This document shows, piece after piece, positions 37,556 through 49,500 of a stretch of 64,000 nucleotides of DNA. The stretch covers positions 7,837,501 to 7,901,500 of the forward strand of contig CM072345.1 of NCBI GenBank assembly GCA_036874045.1. The letters are read 5' to 3'. The position numbers were made by a program, and so were the translations under genes. The notes beneath the pieces are model-generated. The model worked only from the letters and a program-made list of their open reading frames with translations. It had not been told where the DNA came from and searched no databases. Numbering within the stretch: the stretch's first letter is position 1; each line of letters begins with the position of its first letter. The stretch is from Cymodocea nodosa (Eukaryota > Streptophyta > Magnoliopsida > Alismatales > Cymodoceaceae).

Positions 37556-40500
37556 TCATAAGCATAGAAGGCTGTAGAATACAAGAGGAATAAATGCGTT
37601 GTCTAGCTGTGCTGTGTGAGCTTCAAGCAGACCACTCACTGTAACTGCCAGCAGCAGTGATGACCAATGCTGCACAATGGCACAAGCATGACAATTAGAT
37701 TTATCAGGTCTTTACAAGATCATAATAAAAGGTACCGGAATATGAAATCTCCATCTCGTCCATCAGTACAACAGAACTTGGTAGGTGGAAACTTGATAAA
37801 ATTGCTTTTCGTAGATATATGAACGTTTCGGAATTTGAAGTTTGTTTGTAGGTTCCAGAATTTGAATTTAAATTTAGCAAAGTACAACCTGATACAAATG
37901 AACAAAATGATCTCTGAACTTTGCATGGTAAGTACCTGAGAGAGAATATATCCAGTGCTTGTTGGAAGACATAGGAGTATCACGCAAGCTACCAGGACAG
38001 ATGTTATGCCAGCTGCAGTACCTTCAATTGTTTTCTCTGTTTAAGACGAACCAAATGAATTAAGGATTTTATGAATAAATCTATACGATTAACTGAAAAG
38101 GAACGGCTGCTTTCTTTTGAGATTTGTGCTTAACAATAGATGCTGACAAAGCAAGCAAAATAAACTTACTGCCAGCCTTGCTCCACCTCAGAACGCCATA
38201 CTTATAGCCAACCACGGATGCCTGGAAGCAAAAAACACGAGCAGTGAATGATCATAAAAAATCTTTTCTTCCACTACACTCTTTTGATGTCTTCTTCGAT
38301 CTCTCTTCTCCATTTTTTTTAACAGTCTGGTATCAGAACTTTTGCGGTCTGGTTTTGAAGAAGAAATTCAAAGATGGAGGCAGAAGCAGGCTTCAATCAA
38401 CTAATTGTACCTATGTTCGATAGTGATGGATATCAAAATTGGGCAATCAAGATGCAAATTCACTTGGAAGCCCTAGGCGTGTGGGAAGCTATTGAAGAAA
38501 GGTATCAAAATCTCCCTTTACCTCAAAATGCAACTATCCCTCAATAGAAAACACATAAAGAGAGGAGAATAAAGTTAGTAAAGGCGAAGGCAACTCTGTT
38601 CACAGTCATCACTCTCAACATTTTCACAGGAATTATGACTTTGCCGACTGCTTATGAAGTATGGCAGTATTTAAAGAAGTATGCAGGTGATGAACAAGTA
38701 AAAAGTATGAAGGTCTTGAATTTGGTAAGAGAATTTGAATTACTTCAGATGAAAGACTTGGATTCTATTAAAGATTACTCCTCTCAACTACTCGTCATTG
38801 CAAACAAGGTACAACTTCTAGGAACAGAATTTTCTGATGCTAGAATAGTAGAAAAAATTCTGATTTCAGTACCAGAAAAATATGAAGCTTCAGTAGCTGC
38901 ATTGGAAAGCACAAAAGACCTAGCCAAACTTACATTGGCTGAGTTGTTGAGTGCTCTACAGGCACAAGAACAGAGGCGTATGATGAGAAATGGGGGCTCT
39001 ACTGAAGGAGCTTTATTCACCAAATCCAGTTAAGACAGGATTACAAAAAAAAAAAAAGGTGAGAAAAGGTCTGATCGAAAGTTTTCTGATCAAAACAGTT
39101 CCAAGAAAATGTCACAGTCTGATGATTTACAAAATAGAAATTACACTCCGTACAAACATTGCAAAAAGAAGGGTCACCCACCATGGAAATGTTGGTGGCA
39201 ACCTGATGCTACCTGCTCAAAATGTAATCAGCAGGGCTATGAAGCAAATGTTTGCAAAAATCAGAAAAAACCTGATCAAATGCAAGTGCAGCAACAAAAT
39301 GATGCTGCACAAGGAGGTTCAACTATTTATGACCACAATAGTAAATTCATGCGATACTATGGCTCAAGACTGGCTTATAGACAGTGGCTGCACAAACCAT
39401 ATGACCTATAACAGAGATTTATTTCAAGATTTGGTCCCCATACCTTGCACAAGTATTAAAATTGGAAATGGCAAATTTATGATAGCAAGAGGAAGAGGGA
39501 CTGCAGTGATAGCTACAAATTCAGGTAATAAAAGCTTGTCTGATGTTTTATATGTTCCTGATGTAGCATTAAATCTTCAACTGGTGGAAAATAGTTTCAA
39601 AATATATTTTGAAAATATGCACTGCTGTATACATGATCCTTTAGGGAATTTACTGTTTAAAATTCCAATGAAAAAGAAGAGCTTTAACTTGAATATAAAT
39701 GAAGATTTTGTGTTAGCATATCCAACTATTGCGAATAACATAGAATTATGAAGGTGTAATTACACTTACCACCAAACATCTATTTTTATAAAAACTTTGG
39801 AGTTAACCGTGTTTGGACAAAGTAGAACCAAGATGAGTGGTCATCTGAGAAGTTTCTCATGCAATGCCTATAGGCAATAATACTGACTCTACTTAGGCAT
39901 TAGTAAGCAATAGGTGTGTGCACTTATCTAAACCATATTCTAACATTACGTGTCTTGCCTCTATCAGTACTTTCGATTGAGTTGGTGGATGAGGCTATTT
40001 GAGCACTCTTGATTAGTTGAGAATGTCTAAGAGACAAAGTACATGGTACATGAGATCAAATTTTAAAAGAGTATTCTTCTAGGTACTTAGGAAGACCTAA
40101 TCTTGCAAATTTTTACCTTTATGGATATTTTTGGTGTTCATTAGATTGTTTGAGTGTCTATGAAGTTTCACTTGTTATCATTTACATAAATATTTTTAGT
40201 GTACATTAAACTATTTGAGTGTTTATAAAGTGTCATATTCAAAAAAAAAAAAAAAGAATTATAACATAAAATATTAGGCCATTGCAGTTTAGAAAGGTTG
40301 ATAGAACTAAAAAACCTAGACAAGTGTGAAGGTCTTCCAATATTGCAGAATTCAATGCTTTCATGTAGTTCTTGTCCTATGGGAAAATTATGTAGAAGAA
40401 AAGTTGTTTCGTCTACTTGGAGGGCAAAAAGGAAATTATAACTTATACATTCTAACTTGGTAGACCTTATAAGTCATCGATAAAGATGATATAATATAGG

Positions 40501-43500
40501 CTCCCACTAAGTGTATCTAATAACATGGATATATTTTCTGAAACAAAAATCAAAAGTTGCAAAAGCCTTCAGGAACTTTAAGAATTGGATAGAAGATCAA
40601 AGTGATGCTCATATTCAGATGTTCAGATCTAATAATGGTAAAGAATATATAAGTCAAGAGCTTAATGACATTTTTATCACTGCTGGAATACATAGGCAGT
40701 TTACTACACCATATACACCTCTAGAAAATGGTGTATGTAAAAGAAAGAATAGAACCATAATGGAAATGGCTTGTTGCATGATGAATGATAAAAACATCCT
40801 CAAAAATTTTTGGGCTGAAACCTGCAACACAACAGTGTTTATTCAAAATAGATTACCAACATCATCTCTTGACAAAACCACACCATTTGAGGCCTGGTAT
40901 GACAGTAAACCTAACATATCTTATCTGAAATTTTTTTCATGTGTATGTTACACATTCATACCTCAAAACAAAAGGGATAAGCTGGTAGAAAAGTCAGCAG
41001 TTGGTGTATTTCTAGGTTACAGCTCAAATTCCAAAGCATATAGAGTATATCAGCCAAAAACAGGAAAAATTATTATTTCTACTGATATAAAGTTTGATGA
41101 AAACAGTACTTGGCATTGGGATTTGATGAAAAAAGTTGAGAATCAAAGAAAATTAAATTATTATCCTCAACCAGATCAAAATTCCACTAATGAAGAAGAA
41201 GCTGAACCAGAAAATCCAGCACTACCAGATAGCATCGATCACATTCCTGTGAGGAGAACTTAAAGTATTGAAGACATATCACAGATCTAATATAGCAGAG
41301 TTAAATTCAATCAGTGTTGATCAAGCTCTTCAAGATTTAAGATGGAAAAAGGCCGTGGAAGAGGAATTTGCTGCAATTCAAAGTAACAACACTTGGCAAC
41401 TAGTTGATGCACCAAAAAATCAAAAGATAATTGGTGTAAAATGGATTTTCAGAGTTAAAACAAACCTTGATGGTTCAATTTCTAAATATAAAGCAAAATT
41501 ACTTGCAAAAGGTTATGCACAAAAATATGGAGTGGATTATACAAATACATTTGCTCCTGTTGTAAGATTGGATACCATTCAAATGTTGTTTTCTGTGGTA
41601 ACCCATTTTGAATGGAAAATACATCATTTAGATGTAAAAACAGTCTTTTTGAATGGTGAGCTTTTCGATGAAGTTTATGTCTCAACCAGAAGGGTTTGAA
41701 ATAGTTGGAAGTTCTAATAAAGTGTATAGACTCTATAAAGCACTTTATGGGCTAAAACAGGTACCAAGGGCCTAGTACAGTAAGATTGATACTTTTTTGA
41801 TTAAAGAAAGGTTCTCCAAAAGCTTATCTAAAGCAACTCTGTATGTGAAGAATCAAGGTAATGATATCTTGATCATTTCTTTATATGTTGATGATTTATT
41901 GGTTACAGGAAGCGATGGGAGTTGATTGCATCATTCAAAGGGGAGATTATGAAAGAATTCCAAATGACTGATTTAGGACTAATGACCTATTTCTTGGGTC
42001 TTGAAATTCATCAAACAAGTGATGCAATTTTTGTTTCTCAACAAAAGTATGCAAAAGAGCTTCTGAAATGTTTTAATATGGAAGATTGCAGACCTGTAAG
42101 TAATCCATCAAGTCTAAAAGTGAAGTTAAGCCTGAAATCTACAGAAAGACAGGTTGAAGAAAAATTATATCGCAGCTTAACAGGTAGTTTGATGTATCTT
42201 ACAGCAACTAGACCAGATATTTCATATGCTACAGGTCTTATTTCCAGGTTTATACACTGTCCCAAGCGGGATCATTACTTAACAGCAAAAAGAATACTTA
42301 GATATATCCAAGGAACCAAAAATTTTAGACTAGTCTATGAAAAACCAGTTTTTTCTGATCTGAAAGGCTATTCAGATAGCGATTTGGCTGGTTCAGTGGA
42401 TGATTTCAAGAGTACCTCTGGATACTATTTTTGTTTTGGCAAAAACATTTTTTCTTGATATTCAAAGAAGCAAGAATTGGTTGCTCAATCTACTGCTGAA
42501 ACAGAAATCATTGCAGCTAATACAGCAACAAATCAAGTAGTTTGGTTGAGAAAGATTATGACTGATTTGCATTTGAATGTTAGAAATTCTACTGAAGTTA
42601 TGGTAGACAATCAAGCAACTATAACCATCTCCCACAATTCAGTCTTTCATAGAAGAACAAAACATTTTAATATTAAGTTGTATTCCTTGAGAGAAATGCA
42701 AAATTTAGAGGAGGTGAAGCTGGTCTACTGCAAATCAGAAAATCAACTTACTGGCATCTTCACAACACCACTACCAAATGAAAGATTTTTGATGTGCTTT
42801 ACATGGAGCCTTACCCTATGAATGGATATTTGAACCCATGTTTTTTAAATCACGATGAAGTAGCCTTACCATTACACCAAGGATTGCCCATAGTAAAAAC
42901 AACAATTTTAATAATTATAGACTGACTAAAAATCAACCTTGCAGTTTGATTTCATCTTTTTCAATGAATCACTTAGACCCAGCAGATCCATGAAAAGTAA
43001 TTACAAAGTATCACTTATACCAAATGTTCATAAACCAGAAATGTAAATGAAGCCGAGGAAAATAAAATAACGAAATTTGAAAAGATACCATAGTGTCTCC
43101 TATTCCAAGGCTTAAAATCCCAGCAAAAGCAGCAAGTGGCCGATCATTGAATCCGGAAGAGATCCACTTTGGAAGTGCACATCCAAGCAAGAGAGAAAAA
43201 TGGCTGCAGTAAAATAAAACTATGAAAATGAACAATAGAAAAAAGAACATTAATTTATTAAGACAACTGAAGATCATATTAAGAAGAAAATACCTCACAA
43301 TTAAAATATCTGAGTCACGATGATCAGTGAAAGCATTCATGAACTGATCGACAAGCTTACCAAAAGGCCAAATTTTCCAGACCTGTGCAAGGACTCTAAT
43401 AAGCAATCTTTGACTATGACATAAAACTTACAAGTATGTTTACTAATATAGTTTAGAAAATAGGGTAAGCTTACAGGTATGTTTAATAGTACTTTAACCA

Positions 43501-46500
43501 TGTTATTATGAAATAAAGAAAATGACATTGGGTGTCTTGTACTTTTGTATTTAAAGGTAGCAGTGATAACAAAAGAATTTGTTATAAAACAAGAAAAGAA
43601 ATAACGACTTAAAAAGCAATTGCTTTTAAAATATGAAAAAACATCTTTACCTCATCAAAAGTGTAAGTGAACGTGTTTTGGTAATAAGATGCATTTTTCA
43701 TTCCTATATTTGCTTCTTTAAGTATTGATATCAGGTATACTATCTCAAGCCTAGCGAGTTATGACTAATCCATGATAAGACAAACATGAACCAAAGTCTT
43801 GAATGTAACATCTTTAGCGGAGATGCTTGAGGTGCTGATAGTCCCATTTCGGATAATTTGAAAATCCAAGATAGGTATATAAGGAAATCAGCTATTATTA
43901 TAGTAATTGAACATGCATCTTGACCCATGTTGGTGGATTGTGCTCAAGATGCTATAGGACAATAGTAGAACAGCTTGATCACAAACTAGCCTAGATTGAT
44001 GGGTTTGTGCTTGCAACATGACAGCCATAAAAGGTGGTTGCTTGGACACCCGTGCTAGCATTGATTTTTCTCTTCTCTTATCATTCTACCAAAGAGCACA
44101 TGGGTGACCATCAGTTACCTCCCTCTTGGATCCACAGCCCATTCTCTAGGTTTTTGACAATTACAATTTGGAAATAATGTCCTTGGCATAACGGGTCTCA
44201 TTTGACAACTAGGTGATCAAATGGGGAAGTGTCTCCAGAAAAGGGTTGGAGACCAAGAGTAGCTGTGAGAATATTCATGTAAGGACTTGTAGGAGGATTG
44301 AGGAACCATATGTATGTCTTGGATTAGTTGCTATTGTTTCTACTAGAGTTGTTTGACCAAATCTGCCAGGCTTTAGACCTAGGTAATGAGGGCTTGGAGA
44401 GGCTCAATTTCAGGGATTAGACTGTTGGAAGATTACTGATTGAGACCTTGTGTAACTTATGTTTCCCAATAAGCTAGTAGAAAATGTTTATCATAGGCAA
44501 TGCCAATTGATATTGAGTACAATCTCTCAAGCATTGTGAGCTATGACTCAATCAGGTGAACTAGTCATGAACCAGAGTCTTGATGGATGACCCAAATCCA
44601 ACAAATATAGCAGGATATGAAAAGTGAGGAATGACCAATAATTAGTGAACAAATGACAAACTATTGTAAGACATGTTTGTTGTGGATCACTTGCCTAGCA
44701 TGGACCACATTCGATGGTTGGACTCAATCAGCTGATCACACAACAATGGGTGGTAGGTTGACGGATAACCTGAATGGACCAATCACTGATTAACAATCTA
44801 GTGGTGGGAGAACAAGTTGATGTCAAGACCCCATCAATGTTATGAACAATGTTGAGACGTGACTTTTAGTTTCAGTGGGAACTATCAATTCAATAAATAA
44901 AGAATTATGATCACATTTCCAACTTAGTAACGCAGGAAGAAATGACTTCCCGTGTATTTTCACATGAATCCTTTTATACATATTTCAAAACTTTTAGAAC
45001 CGCTATATATTTTCCAGTTGATAAAAATATAACATTGTGAAATCATGCACCGAGATGAAAAGATAATTATCTAACATTGTGAAATCATGCATAAAAAGGG
45101 AATATTTCTGAACACATCTAAAAATGTTATAGAACCATTTATTCAAAACAAATCAGCTCTCAAGCATCAAATTTCCATCATACACCACTTTGGTTGCTCA
45201 TTCACAATTTTTAATAAAAAATTTGATCAGTATAAAACCAGACAAATTAAAATGTAAAGTGGCTTACTCTAATCATTTCTAATACTAGAAAAACTGCAAA
45301 AGCTGCACCAAATGCAAGATCCAGAAACTTTGGCTGCAATATAAGCATAATAATATGTTATTAAGAAGAAGAATGGTAAAACAATAATATCTGTAAAATA
45401 GTATAAAAATAGTGACATTTAAAACATACCTGCAAAAGTACAGCTGGTGAAAATATCGCCACTGCCACCAGATGGTAGTATTTTCGGAGAAGAATCCTCT
45501 CAATCTTGCTATGTTTTGAAATACCATAGAATCGCAGGACAGATGCAGAAATAATAGATATCCAATAAACACACAATAACAGCCTCTTAAAAGCCTCTTC
45601 AAAAACAAAGTTAAGTACCCTGTAAAATGTAATATTTGCTTAAAATCCACAACCATCTTGACAAAAAACTAGATATCTCTCATTGAGCAGATTGCTAAAC
45701 ATTTCTCAACCAAATAAAACAGCAGAACAGGAAAACTACATATCCACATTTTAAATAAATCAAAAGATGTCTGCAAAATGAGAAAGAAAAATGCAAAGAT
45801 GGATTATGATCTTCTTTGTTAATAAATATGTCTGCATGCTTAAGACAATCAGGTATAGATAATAGAACTATGGGTAACTTTTGCTCAAAAAATTTATTGT
45901 TATCTCACTTTTTCATCATGAACAACATATAAATGATTATAGACACCATATAGAAAATCATAGCGATGAAGGGTTGATTGATCAATCATTATTATAATTT
46001 ATAAATGAAAAACAAAAGTTTTTTTCATTGACCATCACAGAATAACTAGAAAGGATCGTAGTTTACTTGAATAGATAGGAAGGTGCTTACCATAATAAAG
46101 GATGTACTTGGAAATCATGAACAAATTGTATCCATGAGGGAGCAACCATGGTCAACATAACAAACAGAGAGGCATAGAATGCTACTGATGTTCCAATATT
46201 TTTCTCTCTTATTCCTTCAGTAACTTGAAAGCCGGAATTTGTAAAATTTGTGAAGTAAGTGCCAAAATAAAGTACAAGTTTGTAGACTGTGGGCATAAGA
46301 AGAAGTCCAATCAGAATCCCCTGAATGGCAATAACTAGTTACTTTTTATTCAAGGAAACTGAAGAAATAAACATTTTTTGGCAGAAATTACCTGTAAAAT
46401 TGTACTGATCTCACTTCTTTGTTCAAAATAAACACAGTCCAAATTTGATAATATTAAGGATGGGTTTATCTGCCATTGAGAAATGCAAACATAAAAACAT

Positions 46501-49500
46501 GTACCCTCTATCTTAATAAAACTAAGAAACTCTAGCAAGGACAAACCCTCGTAAAGGTGTATGCCAGCATATCACCAAAGTAGAGAATGAGGCCACTGGA
46601 AACCAAAAGAGACTCCCCTAGATGGGAAAACCAAACATATTTGAATTAATAGAATGAAGTAGATCCTAGTTGGTTAAGAATTAGACATCAACAAAAATGA
46701 AACTACAGACACAAACAAGCAAGATGCAGCAGGCATGTAGCATTTACACATATGCATTGACCACTGCACTTTACAATGCTGAATTATCTTCACCAAACAC
46801 TTACCACCAAAGGCATGCTAAATTTTGAAATATTTACAAGGAGATGAATATACATATCATATTATGCAAACATTCCTACAATGGAAAGAAAAACGAGAGA
46901 GAGAGAGAGAGGTTAGAGCTTGGAGCTGCATCACATACATGGTTATTTTTCTCTACAGATATAAGCCATTAATAAGTAAGCAACTATCAAAATTTTGGCA
47001 TTCTTTTACATTTTCACTTATATAAGAGGGGAATAAGTTATATCACATCATCCAAATATGTGCAACCTAAAAGTCCCACCTGGATTATGTAACAAATGTG
47101 TGAAACAAGAAAAATATTATCCATACCAATTGAGGCGCATGATGGAAAAGTGCAAATAAGGTACCAGATGAGTCCAACGGTTGCCAGACCATGCAAAAGA
47201 AACCACAGAATCTTCATACTTGCAAGCAAGCCTGTGCAAAGAAGAATAGGAGCAAGGTCATTCAATCTATAAGATTACCAATGTATAAAATTGAGAATAT
47301 TGTTGTTATGTAGAGACTTGGCATATCTTTAGCTATACTACATGATAACAATTCTTTCACAACAAACAATGGTGAAAGAAAAGTGAAAAACTTACTGCAA
47401 TGTAATTCTTCCTTGAGAGACATGTAACAGATAATGATATAGAATACCAAGTGGATCGTACTAAACTTCAAATTTTTGATGTTGAAAACAGATATTGAAC
47501 CATGATTAACTGATGAATGTTGGAGTGTGGCATAAATAGAGGCAACCACACCAAGACAGCTCATAGACACTGTCCAGTATTGCATCTTTGTGTATGTAAA
47601 ATCTGTAAACCAAAATGAAAGTCAGCTTGAAATTTAAAGGAAAGAGCTGAAGCAGAACAAAATGATGTTCATAAGAGATAAGGATATAAGTAAACTAGCA
47701 AACTAATCCATGCAAAGCATGGGTTGTCTTTTTGAAATCAATATTCTATAGCTGATTCCTTTCAAAAAGAATTCTATAGCTGATAAAATAGTGCAAGACT
47801 TATTTTTCTTGTTAAACATCTCATTGATAAATGCAACACAAAATACTAATCACATCAAGTTGAGATACTCAATTGCATCTATATTACTTTAAGATGAGTG
47901 GTACAGAAAGTCATACCACTTTTTGGTTCTCAAAGCTCGTGTCAACACAATGACATGGATTCTACACAATTGAATGGATTCCAAACTGTACTGTGATCCA
48001 TAAATATTACATATGTCCAGTAGTTTTATCACATTTAAATGGATTCTGCAACTCTCAGGTCCAGTAGCTTTCCAAAACTCAGCTTGGAGAGGGGAAAGTT
48101 TGAAAATAACAAAAAACACCAACTTCATATCACCATTTTCCACATCTATTACTTTATTGGAAAGGCATGAAAATGCCAAATAGATAATCAGGATATAAAT
48201 ACAGGGATGTTTTTGGAGAATAATTCAGAGATTAGGAATGCAACCTTTTACAAACATAAATGACCCAAGATGTGGATTCTTTTTCTCCTCCAATAGTAAG
48301 GATGAAAACCTCCACTACATCTCAACTCCATAGGACGTAAATGGGAATCAGTTGTAAATCAGTGTGCCTCCGATTGGAAAGATATTTTATTTTATATTTC
48401 TGCTTTCATTGTTTTATAAGGTATTACTGTTTGTATTCAAAGCAATGGAGGAAGAGTGTTTGGTGTCATTACTGAAAAAATAATGGTGTTGGCATGAACA
48501 ATTGAGGGGTACAGAAGGTTTTGGACACATGGTCTATCCATTGTAGGAATCCAGTAGCTTAAATGGATAATTCCATAACAGAAAGCAAGTAAACCAGATC
48601 ATTGGAGAAATTTCTGTAATCAAAATAAATCAGTGCTATGGTCACCAAATTCTAAAAGAAGAATGAAATAGTTTTTTTCTGGAAAATTTACGTTTTTTAA
48701 CCAAACAGAAGGTAAACAATAAAAGGTGAAGAACAGAGAAGCAAGGGTGACTGCCTTGGGTACATTGCCTTCCATCCTACATGTTTGCTACTTTTTGTGT
48801 GTGGTTAGTGATAATTTTTGCCTGAACCTATAGAAAGCATGATAGAGGCAAAATATTTTTAGGCAAGATCCTCCATTGTCATTCTTTCAATCCTTGTTGT
48901 CACCTCCCTTTTAAACCTACACAACCAACAAAAACCAGTAAAAGAAGCAAGCAATGAAAAACCCAACAACCAACAGGTTCCAACTAAAAGCCACTACTTT
49001 GGCAAAGATTCTCCAATGCCATGTGTGGAAGGGAGGGCCAAGGATCCCCGTCAGGCAATGGACTAGCACAACTTTGATGAGCGGAGACCCTTGACAGTCT
49101 TGTACAGTGACAATCTAAAATTAAGTTGGTGGCAGTGATGGTAGCAGGGTCAAGGATGGAGGTGATCGGGGAGAAGATGGCAATGGCAAATAGTTCAAGG
49201 GGCAAAGCACTAAAGACTCAATGTCAATAATCACTACCACCAGTATCACCACTAATAATTACCTTTCCTCAAACAAAGAATTTGATGCATGCTCTTCTTC
49301 GTCGGAGCTCTACCCATGGTTCCTCGAAATTGGCACAAAAACCCACCATTTTCAAATAAGAAGAAGAGGGCCCCTTTCTTGAAACTAAAGAGGCCTTTTT
49401 GGGGTTGTGGCATAGGTGGCAAAGAGCCCAAGGGAAATTCCAACAGCCACTAGTGGTGGTTGTGACAAGGATGAAGGAGGACATAGTAGTGAGATGGGAG

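Larger units (their letters stand above)
38250..42795 (+). mobile_element. Damaged copia retrotransposon in dolichol kinase intron 11
   Basis: Plus-strand element, antisense to its host gene. At most about 75 bp of the 5' LTR end remains, ending AACA at 38324, before the primer-binding site TGGTATCAGA (38328-38337). Gag follows from ATG 38374, with an internal stop near 38545. The 3' LTR and the polypurine tract are gone; the pol frame runs straight into an antisense Au SINE at about 42795. A poly(A)-tailed element is inserted at 39750. The element cannot move by itself. Confidence 0.88.

Noticed and set aside
42795-42890. tRNA gene suggested by A and B box motifs on the minus strand
   Set aside because: The boxes are in Au SINE order and followed by GGGTAAGGCT. 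No acceptor stem or cloverleaf can be formed.
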